From Lactobacillus johnsonii (lineage in GTDB: Bacteria; Bacillota; Bacilli; Lactobacillales; Lactobacillaceae), in NCBI RefSeq assembly GCF_014058685.1, contig NZ_CP059055.1, forward strand, positions 1,488,001 through 1,552,000: a stretch of DNA of 64,000 bases, read 5' to 3'. A program made the translations under genes and the position numbers. The notes beneath the pieces were generated by a model. It did no database searches. It had not been told where the DNA came from and saw only the letters and a list, made by a program, of their open reading frames with translations. How positions within the stretch are numbered: position 1 is the first letter of the stretch; every line of letters begins with the position of its first letter. Below are positions 19,117 through 27,683 of this stretch, one piece after another.

Positions 19117-21174
19117 TTAACGACCTAAAAGTCCTTTAAGATTATTATACCATTCGTTGAACTTAGACCCAGTATCATTGATTCCTTTTTGTACTTGTTG
19201 ACCTAAATTACCAAGCCAGTCTGAATTTGCACCTGTATCTTTTGCTATCTGTTGGGCACTCTTTTCCTTAAATTGTGTCTGAGAAGTATATGGAAGTAGC
19301 CGTTCTAATTCAGATTTATACAAGTGAGTAATTCCAGTTTCTGAAATACCCTCCATATAATGTTCCTGATCAGTCTTATCAAAACCTACCCAAGTTGATA
19401 AAACAACATCCGGAGTATAGCCAACGATCCATTGATCTTTTGTACCAAATCCATAACTATCTGGTACCTCAGTTGAACCAGTCTTACCTGCTACTCTAAA
19501 ACCTGATGGTTGAGCTGATCTCCCAGTTCCTGAAGTAAATACGCCTAAAAGCATTGATGTCATTTCTTTAGCAGTATTAGTTGAAATAATTCTGTGACTA
19601 CCAGGATTATTGTTTTGAGCAATAACATTTCCGCTAGCATCAGTGATTTTAGTAATACAGTAGGATTGATTTGGTAAATTACCTTCGTTAACAAAAGCAC
19701 TATAAGCTCTTGCCATCTGCAATGGTGAAACACCAGTTGAAAGTCCACCTAAAGCTAATGCCAAGTTTTGATCACTCTTATTAACGTGAATGCCAAAGTT
19801 TTCCACTGATTGAACACCCTTGCTGACACCAATCTTATCTAAAAGCCATACTGCTGGTACATTTTTACTTTGAGCTAGCGCTTCATACATTGGAATCTTA
19901 TTTGAGTATTGATTATCAACATTCTTTGGCTCATAGCCGTTTTTTCCAAATTTTTGCAGTTTATTAGAAAGTTCAGAATCATAATGATATCCATTCTGCA
20001 AAGCTGGTGAATAGACAGCTAGTGGCTTCATAGTCGAACCCGGCTGACGTTTCATCTGGGTAGCACGGTTATAGCCGCGAAAGACATGTTGTCCTCTACC
20101 ACCAACCATTGCTCGAACAGCTCCAGTCTTTGGATCCATTGCAACACTAGCTCCTTGCACCTTAGTACCATCACTGGCATTTGGTGGGAAATTCCAGCTT
20201 TCTTCAAAACTATCTTGCAAGGCAGTTTGATAGCCAGTGTCTAGCGTAGTATAGATCTTCAATCCTTTGTTCATTACGTCTTCTTCTTTTAAGCCATAAC
20301 GATCTATTGCTTCATCAACCACGGCATCAAAGAAGTAAGGGTAGCGATAGCCATCTTCTTGAGAAAATGTATCATCAAGAGTAAGCGTAGTCTTCTTAGC
20401 ATTATCAGCTTGTGTCTTAGAAATTTTTCCTGTATCAGCCATCAATCCTAAAACAACATTTCGCCTTGCGATTGCATTATCCATGTGATCAATTGGATTA
20501 TAGTAGCTTGGACTACGAAGCATACCTGCAATTGTAGCCGCTTCTCCTACCGTTACATCACTAGCATTTTTTCCAAAGTAGCGTCTTGCTGCATCTTGAA
20601 CCCCCCAAACACCGTTACCAAAATAAGCATTATTCAGATACATTGTTAAGATGTCTTTTTTAGAATAGACACGATTAATTTCGATCGCAAAAAAGAGTTC
20701 TTCTAGTTTTCTAGAAAAAGTCTGCTTTTGCGTCAATAATGCATTCTTGGCTAATTGCTGTGTTAAGGTAGATCCACCACCAACAATACCTCGGTGGATT
20801 AAACTACTGATGGCTGCTCTTGCCATCCCTTTTACACTAAAACCTGGATTTTTATAAAAAGTCCTGTCTTCTGTAGCGATGACAGCATCTTGAATATAAG
20901 GCGATATCTGGTTCAGTTCCACAAAAGATCCCTTTTGTGAGTATAGGGATCCGGCCTTCTGATTTTTATTATCATAAATTGTGGTTGTAGTAGAAAGTGC
21001 TGCCTTCATATTAGAGATGTTCGAAGTTTTTACCTTAACGGTATAATATGTACAAACGAACAAACAACAGGACAGTAATATTAAAATTAACCAACGCCAA
21101 ATTTGAAAACGATGGTTGAAGTTTTTAATCGCTAAATGAACGCGATGCCAAAACTCATGATTTTGGGAATGCAT
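19117..21174 (-). CDS. Class A penicillin-binding protein (transglycosylase/transpeptidase)
   Basis: 685 residues. A short cytoplasmic N-terminus and one membrane segment (about 28-48), then a GT51 glycosyltransferase (ATEDRTFYKNPGFSVKG, GGSTLTQQLAKN) and a transpeptidase domain with SxxK (RQPGSTMKPLAVY), SxN (AQSKNVPAVW) and KTG (VAGKTGSTE). It is the PBP2A/PbpF type that polymerises and cross-links peptidoglycan outside the membrane. Operon head for yheA-like, yhaO, yhaN and yhaM. Confidence 0.95.
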   Translation of the reverse strand: MHSQNHEFWHRVHLAIKNFNHRFQIWRWLILILLSCCLFVCTYYTVKVKTSNISNMKAALSTTTTIYDNKNQKAGSLYSQKGSFVELNQISPYIQDAVIATEDRTFYKNPGFSVKGMARAAISSLIHRGIVGGGSTLTQQLAKNALLTQKQTFSRKLEELFFAIEINRVYSKKDILTMYLNNAYFGNGVWGVQDAARRYFGKNASDVTVGEAATIAGMLRSPSYYNPIDHMDNAIARRNVVLGLMADTGKISKTQADNAKKTTLTLDDTFSQEDGYRYPYFFDAVVDEAIDRYGLKEEDVMNKGLKIYTTLDTGYQTALQDSFEESWNFPPNASDGTKVQGASVAMDPKTGAVRAMVGGRGQHVFRGYNRATQMKRQPGSTMKPLAVYSPALQNGYHYDSELSNKLQKFGKNGYEPKNVDNQYSNKIPMYEALAQSKNVPAVWLLDKIGVSKGVQSVENFGIHVNKSDQNLALALGGLSTGVSPLQMARAYSAFVNEGNLPNQSYCITKITDASGNVIAQNNNPGSHRIISTNTAKEMTSMLLGVFTSGTGRSAQPSGFRVAGKTGSTEVPDSYGFGTKDQWIVGYTPDVVLSTWVGFDKTDQEHYMEGISETGITHLYKSELERLLPYTSQTQFKEKSAQQIAKDTGANSDWLGNLGQQVQKGINDTGSKFNEWYNNLKGLLGR

Positions 21175-21279
21175 AAAATTAAAACTCCCTTTTCGTCAAT
21201 AAACCTAATATGACGATTTTAGCATATCTTTATTTGAAAAATAGTGTTTTAAAGGTTAAAAATTAGATAAGGTGAAAAA

Positions 21280-22128
21280 ATGACTATATACCAATATTCG
21301 CTCATATATCCCGACTATTTAATGCCAATGAGTGTTGATAAGTTAATGCGTAAATTGCTTATTCCAAGAAAATGGCGGCACTTTTTACGTAGTGAAAAGA
21401 AAATATTAGTTAATGGAAAATATTTACCACTTAATTTTCTAGTAAAACCTGGAGATAAAATTGAAATTCAGCTTGATCATATTGAAAGTGATCAACAACC
21501 TTATCCCGCCAGTGGAAAATTGCCTAAAGTGGTCTATGAAGATAATGATATTTTAGTAATTAATAAACCTGCTGGACAAAAGACACATCCCAATTTAAAT
21601 GAAGAAGATACGGCATTAAATGACTGTGCAACTTATTTAGGCTATAGTCCTTTTATTGTTCACAGATTAGATATGTTGACAAGTGGACTTTTGTTAGTGG
21701 CCAAAAATCCTGCGGTCGTACCAATTTTAAACAGGCAATTAACTGATAAAACATTGCATCGAGAATATTTAGCCTGGATTTCTAACTCTCCACAAATAAA
21801 AAATACCGGTATCATTGATCTTCCAATTGGCCACGATCCACATGATCAAAGAAAAAGAATGGTGAGACAAGATGGACAAAAAGCTGTGACTCACTATGAA
21901 GTAATAAAAAGAGATAAAGATCGAATACTGGTAAAACTTACATTAGAAACTGGTCGAACTCATCAAATCAGAGTTCATTTAGCTGCTCTCGGTGCCCCAA
22001 TAATTGGTGATCCCTTATATAATTCTGCTTATCAAGATGGGGAACAATTACAGTTAACAGCCTTTCAACTTACCTTTAGAAAACCCTTTAGTTTTGAAAA
22101 TAAAACAGTGAAATTAGAGAAAAAATAA
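21280..22128 (+). CDS. RluA-family pseudouridine synthase
   Basis: 282 residues. S4-like RNA-binding N-terminus (about 1-75), then the catalytic core with HRLDMLTSGLLLVAKN (catalytic Asp) and LETGRTHQIRVHLAALGAPIIGDPLY. It isomerises uridine in rRNA or tRNA; the exact site cannot be told from sequence. Confidence 0.92.
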   Translation: MTIYQYSLIYPDYLMPMSVDKLMRKLLIPRKWRHFLRSEKKILVNGKYLPLNFLVKPGDKIEIQLDHIESDQQPYPASGKLPKVVYEDNDILVINKPAGQKTHPNLNEEDTALNDCATYLGYSPFIVHRLDMLTSGLLLVAKNPAVVPILNRQLTDKTLHREYLAWISNSPQIKNTGIIDLPIGHDPHDQRKRMVRQDGQKAVTHYEVIKRDKDRILVKLTLETGRTHQIRVHLAALGAPIIGDPLYNSAYQDGEQLQLTAFQLTFRKPFSFENKTVKLEKK

Positions 22129-22158
22129 AAGAGATATGCCAAAACATATCTCTTTTAT
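22127..22158. terminator. Bidirectional terminator (pseudouridine synthase / tRNA-Leu)
   Basis: AAAAGAGATATG-N6-CATATCTCTTTT, perfect 12-bp stem between the converging gene and tRNA. Confidence 0.85.
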
Positions 22159-22161
22159 TTG

Positions 22162-22245
22162 TGCCTCAAACAGGAGTCGAACCTGCACTCACTTGCGTGA
22201 ACAGCGACCTGAACGCTGCGCGTCTGCCAATTCCGCCATTGAGGC
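22162..22245 (-). tRNA. tRNA-Leu (anticodon CAG)
   Basis: On the minus strand the acceptor GCCTCAA pairs with TTGAGGC (plus A73). The anticodon stem CAGCG/CGCTG encloses TTCAGGT (anticodon CAG). A long class II variable arm and the T-arm GCAGGTTCGACTCCTGT are present. The 3' CCA is not encoded. The stretch 22246-22389 next to it shows no gene. Confidence 0.96.
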
Positions 22246-22389
22246 AACTTTTTGAACACATCTATCATACCAAAAAGTTAATAAAGTTGGAAAGAAAAAT
22301 TTTAATTACAGAACAAGATAATTTATTTTTTCTATTATTAGTGCGTTCTAGTCAACAAAACTTCCTGCTGAAAATTATGCTTTTTATTT

Positions 22390-25300
22390 CTATTTAGTTT
22401 TCTTTTTAAAAATACTCAATCCAAGTGCAGTAAACAAGCTACTAATACCTGCCAAAACTAAGATAGTACTATTGTTTTTACTTCCTGCCTGTGGCAAGCT
22501 TGCATTATTTCTGGAATTTGAAGCTACATAGCCATTATTCATCTTATTATTTATTCCAGAGGAAATATTTTTATGGTTACTTATCTCCGTAAATTTGTTA
22601 TTCATGCTTATTTCTAGATTCTTTTCAGGTATCTCCAACTTTGAAGCTGATAATGTAGCGGAAATATCATTAGTTTTGGGTTGATGATTTTGCTTATTCT
22701 CTAGTGCATCTAGTTTTATGACTGAATTATTATTTTGAACTGGTAATTTTTCAATTGTCGATTCTGGGCTCTTTTTTGAATCATTAATGTAGAAGTTAGA
22801 ATCGCTATCTTCACTTACTGTCTTATTCTTTTTAAGTGAGTCTAAATCATGAGCTGGTAGTTCTAATTTAGTGCCATCGCCTACGCTTTCACCCATTTTA
22901 AGTGAATTTAAATCATAAGTTGGCAATTCTACTTGAGTTCCTTCGCCGACTGCTTCGCCTTTCTTAAGTAAATCTAAATCATAAGCTGGCAATTCTAATT
23001 GAGTTCCTTCGCCTACTGATTCACCTTTCTTAAGTGAGTCTAAATCATAAGCTGGCAATTCTAACTTAGTACTTTCACTTACTGTTTCACCTTTTTTAAA
23101 GAAATCCAAATCATAAGTTGGCAATTCTACTTGAGTTCCTTCGCCTACTGCTTCGCCTTTCTTAAGTGAGTCTAAATCATAAGCTGGTAGTTCTATTTGA
23201 GCACCTTTATCTACGCTTTCACCTTTCTTAGGTGAGTCTAAATCGTAGGCTGGCAGTTCCACCTGAGTCCCTTCGCCTACTGCTTCGCCTTTCTTAAGTG
23301 AGTCTAAATCATAAGCTGGTAGTTCTACTTGAGCACCTTTACCTACGCTTTCGCCTTTCTTAAGTAAATCTAAATCATAAGCTGGTAATTCTACTTGAGT
23401 TCCTTCTACTACTATTTCACCTTTCTTAAGTGAATCCAAATCATAGGATGGTAATTCTACTTGAGTTCCTTCGCCTACTGCTTCACCTTTCTTAAGTGAA
23501 TCTGAATCATAGGTTGGCAACTCTACCTGTGTGCCGTCGCCTACTGTTTCACTCTTCTTAAGTGAGTCTAAATCATGAGCTGGTAATTCTAGCTGGGTAC
23601 CTTCGCCTACTGTTTCACCTTTCTTAAGTAAATCTGAATCATAGGTTGGCAATTCCAACTTAGTGCCTTCGCCTACTGATTCACTCTTCTTAAGTGAATC
23701 TAAATCATAGGATGGTAGTTCTAATTTAGTGCCTTCGCCTACTGCTTCACCCTTTTTAAGTGAGTCTAAGTCATAAGCTGGCAATTCTCGTTGAGTACCC
23801 TCGCCTACTGTTTCACCCTTCTTGAGTAAATCTAAATCATAGGTTGGCAATTCCAACTTAGTCCCTTCATCCAAAATTTCACCATGCTTACTTTGTTCAG
23901 CATTTGCAAAAATTGAACTTCTAAAATCATCAGTCTGCTTGAGTTCTGCTGTTAATATGGCAGCTTTTAAGTCATTAATCAAACTTGATTTTTTCCCCTG
24001 AGCTCTAACTGCTAATTCTTGATCAACAGTAGTCTGCATTAAATTCTGCAAATCATCCCAACTATTCAACTGAATACTCTTTTTATCCAACGTAATAGTA
24101 ATTGGTTTAAAGTCTTGGCGTTTATCAATACGCTCCTTGAACATTGCTTTTTTGAAGATTGCGTAATCATTATCATATTCACCATTAAAGATCTTCGCTA
24201 ATGCGTATGTGTCACTCAGCGATTTCTTATCATTTTTTGCATCCTTAGCATACTTATTCGTAATATAAGAAATAAAACCATCGGACCAACCCTTAGCAGC
24301 TAGTAATTCAAAAGCAGTCTTTTTAAAAGTAATCCCACCTGAAACAGAGGTTGAGCTCTGAACTGCCGCGTAATCTGGTGCATACATAGAAATCGTTTGA
24401 TAACTATTAGTGCCATAACTTCCTGCTTGATAACCACGACTAGCAATAATATTGTTGTCAATGAAATCATCAATTGTCATTAACTTATCAGCAATTTCAG
24501 TACTGATTGGGCCAGATACTACATCGGCCTTTTTAGCAGGATCATAACTAATTTGAGAGTACATCAATTGCTTATCTTTAGCCGATTTACCTACCATTGC
24601 TTGAGCTTCAGCATAGTCAAGTAAATAAGTTACATCAAAAACCCCATGCATATAATCTTGCAAGTCTTTTCTAGTTTGAAAACGTGATGGGCTTTTATTC
24701 GTGGTTCGATTATTATCAGCATAAAAAGTTAATGCAGTATTCAAGCCATAATTTGCAAATGTTCGGTTCCATGGTGATTCAAGTAGTCCTGTAGCGTATG
24801 TTTCTACTCCCGTACCCGGACGATGCTGAAATCCATCTAAGTAAATACTATTATCGAAATTATGCGTCATTTCGTGTGACAGAATTCCTATACCACCAAA
24901 ATTATTTACTACTTGTGCCACATAATAGCGTACTGCATTACCAACAGCATCTGCCGAAAGTCCAGCCGCCTCATACATCTTACCTAAAGGGCCGAAAAAT
25001 TCTGCAACTGCAGGAATATCGGTATCACGTTTATTTAGCCATCTCCGACCACCTTTTTTGCTGGAATCGATCGCATTATAACTATCCCAGATCTGAATAT
25101 TTGCGTTGCTTAAGCGCTTCTTTCCCGCTTCATTAACCATCCGATACCAAAAATCAAAATGATCTCTCCATGCAGTAGAAAGTCGGGTAAGTTCTTTATG
25201 TACTGCTTGAACTTTTTCTTGATATACCACCGGATCCTTATGGTATTTCACATCAATATATGGTTCATATGATCCAAATATCATCATCCCCAAAGCAGAT

Positions 25301-26424
25301 ACAACATACATATCATCGTTTTTAACATTTAAAAGCGGTAAGATATATTCTTGCAGATCTTTATTTGTAGATAAGCGATGATAAATATTGAGATTTAAAT
25401 CGGGAGCTTCTTTTGATGGAATTTCAACAATATGAACGCCAGTATTTGATCTAAACCACTCTTCATCAGATAGATCTGGAGTCCACTTTTTACGCCAATC
25501 TCCTAAGAAAGTAACTAAGTCTGACTGAGTATTTAATAATGGTGCTAATTTATTATTAAAAGCAGTCACAGTATTTGAAGGAGCCAGTTCATCAGTTGAC
25601 CAGTCTCCAATCTTAGACAACCAATCGATTGAATCCAAATTAGAGCCAAAAGCCTTTGGATCAAACATCATTACTGGTAAGAGTTGCTTGTCTCCATATG
25701 AAACGTTATACCAACGATTAATGTAAGACATCCCCACCATAATAGCACCTGCATTATCGCTAACCCTTTGATTAGCAGTATCTATATTATCGGTGTGTTC
25801 AAGAAGTTGCGGTACTAAAGTAGGCAATTGATTATATACTTCATTAAAGCTATCCACTAAACTACTACTAGTTAGTTGAATATGATTCCAGTTTCTAAGA
25901 ACTTGTTTTGGATCCCCATCAAAGGCATCATACTTAACTTGTTTTAAGCTATCTGTAACAGATTTAACAAGATCAGCATCAACTTTCTTTTCTGTTTGGA
26001 CTGGTTGCTGATCACTAATAGTAGCATCAGAGATGTTATTTTCTTTATTGTTGATATCTTGTTTTAAAGTATTCGCTTCATTATCTACATTATTTTGATC
26101 ATTTTTTAAGTCTTGGTTGACGTTTGTAGTATCGACATCTGAATCTGTTTTAGTCTCTGTAGTTGTCTGACTTGTTTTGTCATCCTGAGAATTGTCTTGC
26201 GAATTTATAGTTTCTACCTTTGCAAGGTTATCATTTGTATTTTCTATAACAGTAATTTCATTTTTATTTTCTGAGGTCTGATTTTCAGTCGTTTGAACTT
26301 GTGGTTCACTATCAGCATGAACAGTCGTTGTTGTAGCAGCCATAAACGCTAATCCTACAGCAACAGAAGTTAATCCAACACTAAGCTTACGCAAAGCATA
26401 TCGATATTGAGAATGTTTTTGCAT
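22390..26424 (-). CDS. Cell-wall-anchored zinc metallopeptidase, ZmpA/B/C (M26)-like, with tandem repeats
   Basis: 1344 residues. YSIRK-type signal peptide (YRYALRKLSVGLTSVAVGLAF, ending near TVHA). A Thr/Asn/Asp-rich linker follows to about residue 150, then the peptidase region with HEMTH and a Glu 20 residues on (GVETYATG), the M26 zinc site. Residues about 850-1199 are sixteen 22-residue repeats (GExVGEGTxxELPxYDLDSLKK). The C-terminus has LPQAG, a hydrophobic segment and KKKTK for sortase anchoring. Streptococcal relatives cleave IgA or host glycoproteins; the substrate here is unknown. GGAGG lies 12-13 nt upstream of the ATG. Confidence 0.9.
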   Translation of the reverse strand: MQKHSQYRYALRKLSVGLTSVAVGLAFMAATTTTVHADSEPQVQTTENQTSENKNEITVIENTNDNLAKVETINSQDNSQDDKTSQTTTETKTDSDVDTTNVNQDLKNDQNNVDNEANTLKQDINNKENNISDATISDQQPVQTEKKVDADLVKSVTDSLKQVKYDAFDGDPKQVLRNWNHIQLTSSSLVDSFNEVYNQLPTLVPQLLEHTDNIDTANQRVSDNAGAIMVGMSYINRWYNVSYGDKQLLPVMMFDPKAFGSNLDSIDWLSKIGDWSTDELAPSNTVTAFNNKLAPLLNTQSDLVTFLGDWRKKWTPDLSDEEWFRSNTGVHIVEIPSKEAPDLNLNIYHRLSTNKDLQEYILPLLNVKNDDMYVVSALGMMIFGSYEPYIDVKYHKDPVVYQEKVQAVHKELTRLSTAWRDHFDFWYRMVNEAGKKRLSNANIQIWDSYNAIDSSKKGGRRWLNKRDTDIPAVAEFFGPLGKMYEAAGLSADAVGNAVRYYVAQVVNNFGGIGILSHEMTHNFDNSIYLDGFQHRPGTGVETYATGLLESPWNRTFANYGLNTALTFYADNNRTTNKSPSRFQTRKDLQDYMHGVFDVTYLLDYAEAQAMVGKSAKDKQLMYSQISYDPAKKADVVSGPISTEIADKLMTIDDFIDNNIIASRGYQAGSYGTNSYQTISMYAPDYAAVQSSTSVSGGITFKKTAFELLAAKGWSDGFISYITNKYAKDAKNDKKSLSDTYALAKIFNGEYDNDYAIFKKAMFKERIDKRQDFKPITITLDKKSIQLNSWDDLQNLMQTTVDQELAVRAQGKKSSLINDLKAAILTAELKQTDDFRSSIFANAEQSKHGEILDEGTKLELPTYDLDLLKKGETVGEGTQRELPAYDLDSLKKGEAVGEGTKLELPSYDLDSLKKSESVGEGTKLELPTYDSDLLKKGETVGEGTQLELPAHDLDSLKKSETVGDGTQVELPTYDSDSLKKGEAVGEGTQVELPSYDLDSLKKGEIVVEGTQVELPAYDLDLLKKGESVGKGAQVELPAYDLDSLKKGEAVGEGTQVELPAYDLDSPKKGESVDKGAQIELPAYDLDSLKKGEAVGEGTQVELPTYDLDFFKKGETVSESTKLELPAYDLDSLKKGESVGEGTQLELPAYDLDLLKKGEAVGEGTQVELPTYDLNSLKMGESVGDGTKLELPAHDLDSLKKNKTVSEDSDSNFYINDSKKSPESTIEKLPVQNNNSVIKLDALENKQNHQPKTNDISATLSASKLEIPEKNLEISMNNKFTEISNHKNISSGINNKMNNGYVASNSRNNASLPQAGSKNNSTILVLAGISSLFTALGLSIFKKKTK
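22828..23880 (-). repeat. Sixteen tandem 66-bp coding repeats in the metallopeptidase
   Basis: Each 22-residue unit ends in YDLDSLKK or a variant; variation clusters at the GExV, TQV/TKL and PAY/PTY/PSY positions. It is a probable wall-spanning stalk. Repeat number is likely to vary between strains. Confidence 0.9.
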
Positions 26425-26449
26425 ATTAATTCTAGGCCTCCAATTTTCT

Positions 26450-26545
26450 ATAATTTAAGTTATCTTTTAATTATAACTTAAGTTATACTGATTTTAAATA
26501 AGTTAACTTCACTTAACTGAGAACTAATAATGCCATAGAAAAAAT
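26450..26545 (-). promoter_or_regulatory. Promoter block of the metallopeptidase gene with a 16-bp palindrome
   Basis: -10 TATAAT (26470-26475) and -35-like TTTAAA (26493-26498), 17 bp apart. A perfect 16-bp palindrome TATAACTTAAGTTATA (26472-26487) overlaps the -10 and spacer, suggesting a repressor site. The block is a diverged copy of 27130-27220 upstream of the NUDIX gene. Confidence 0.6.
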
Positions 26546-26547
26546 AA

Positions 26548-26590
26548 AAAAAATGAGGTATGAACTCGAATATATTCATACCTCATTTTT
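26548..26590. terminator. Terminator at the end of the NUDIX gene
   Basis: AAAAATGAGGTATGAA / TTCATACCTCATTTTT, perfect 16-bp stem; overlaps the NUDIX stop codon. Confidence 0.85.
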
Positions 26591-27113
26591 ATATACTATT
26601 GTTTATCAATTCTTTTGCATGCTTAAGAATTGGTAATTCTCGATTGGTAATCAATTGTCCCAACTTAGTATCAATTTGTTTTCCATATGCAGCAACTGCT
26701 TCTTCATAGGTTAATTTTAAAGTCAATAAGTGAAAATCATCAATTTCTGCTTGCGTTAAGTGTTTTTCACCAAAAGAATTTATTTTACATAAAAAGTAAT
26801 TGTTAATATTATGCCAATGAATTAAGTTATAGTAGTCACTTACCGTACCGATTTTACAAAGAATATTAACGTTGGCACCTAATTTCTCTTTCAGCTCTCT
26901 TTTAAGTGCTGTTATTAGGTCTTCGCCTGATTCAACCCCACCACCAGATGTTTCAATGAAAGTGCCCGTACCAAAAATATCGTCTCTATGAACTTTTACA
27001 AAATAATAGTTCTGTTGCTCATCTACTACAATAGCTCGAACAATTTGCCGATCATGATCAATATTAGTCTTAGGCCACTGCGTATCTTGCAGTTCAAGTT
27101 TTAATTCTTGTAT
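26589..27113 (-). CDS. NUDIX hydrolase-like protein with an apparent ATA start
   Basis: A 174-codon frame with no ATG anywhere inside. A strong AAAAAGGAGG (27130-27121) lies 7 nt before an ATA codon (27113-27111), exactly where the start should be; the protein then reads IQELKLELQDTQW. The NUDIX box is present as GGVESGEDLITALKRELKEK, matching Gx5Ex7REuxE but with Lys for the last Glu. Either ATA is used as a rare start or a start-loss mutation silenced the gene. It hydrolyses nucleoside diphosphate-X by family; the substrate is unknown. Confidence 0.7.
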   Translation of the reverse strand: MQELKLELQDTQWPKTNIDHDRQIVRAIVVDEQQNYYFVKVHRDDIFGTGTFIETSGGGVESGEDLITALKRELKEKLGANVNILCKIGTVSDYYNLIHWHNINNYFLCKINSFGEKHLTQAEIDDFHLLTLKLTYEEAVAAYGKQIDTKLGQLITNRELPILKHAKELINNSI

Positions 27114-27129
27114 GTTTATTCCTCCTTTT

Positions 27130-27220
27130 TAATTTAGGCTATTCTGATAATTATGACGCAAGCTACACGGATTTTAAATAGGTTAATTTTGCTTAACTAA
27201 CGGTGCCATAGAAAAATCGA
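27130..27220 (-). promoter_or_regulatory. Promoter block of the NUDIX gene, paralogous to the metallopeptidase promoter
   Basis: CATAAT (27150-27155) and TTTAAA (27173-27178) at 17 bp. The flanking ATTTTAAATAgGTTAA, TTAACTAA and TGCCATAGAAAAA motifs align with 26450-26545. The palindrome over the -10 is eroded in this copy. Confidence 0.5.
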
Positions 27221-27273
27221 AAAATATTTTCTCCAATAAAATATTTTAATTACTCTTTTGACCTTACTCAAAA

Positions 27274-27325
27274 CAAAAACCTCATTGAATCCCGGCTTAT
27301 TACACCAAGATCTAATAAGGTTTTT
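27274..27325. terminator. Terminator of the PTS operon
   Basis: AAAAACCTcATT / AATaAGGTTTTT with one mismatch and a 27-nt loop, followed by T on the minus strand; it lies 44 bp past the IIB stop. Confidence 0.55.
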
Positions 27326-27368
27326 AATCTATAATTTTCAAATATCTTTATACTTTATCACTATAACC

Positions 27369-27656
27369 TTAGTTTAAATCTAACTTCTGTAAAATCTCAT
27401 CATAAACTTTATCTGCTCCCATACCTGTTAAAAGTGGCAAACCGCTGATCACCTTATCTTTAACATCATCAGGAACTACAGTTGTGCTTACAAAAGCATC
27501 ATAATCATCAATATTATTAATTTGTTCCGCAATATTTCCTTTTAACAATTTTACCTTGTCTAAAACACCTTTAGATTCTAAAAAATCACGAATTTTACCT
27601 TCTACTACTGTAGATGTAGCAACTCCACTACCACAAACAACCATTAAAGTCTTCAT
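27369..27656 (-). CDS. PTS galactitol-family EIIB component
   Basis: 95 residues. The phosphocysteine loop VCGSGVATSTVV (Cys near residue 8) and small size fit GatB-type IIB. It passes phosphate from IIA to the sugar carried by IIC. It lies 27 bp downstream of the IIC gene. Confidence 0.9.
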   Translation of the reverse strand: MKTLMVVCGSGVATSTVVEGKIRDFLESKGVLDKVKLLKGNIAEQINNIDDYDAFVSTTVVPDDVKDKVISGLPLLTGMGADKVYDEILQKLDLN

Positions 27657-27683
27657 AATAAATTTCTCCTTGTAAAATCTAAC

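Noticed and set aside
22828-23880. Evenly spaced 66-bp repeats that could look like a CRISPR array
   Set aside because: No spacers; every base is in frame and codes for the same 22-residue unit of the metallopeptidase.
24798-25136. 112-codon plus-strand frame inside the metallopeptidase gene
   Set aside because: Lies antisense over the peptidase domain, no ribosome site, codon use unlike real genes here.
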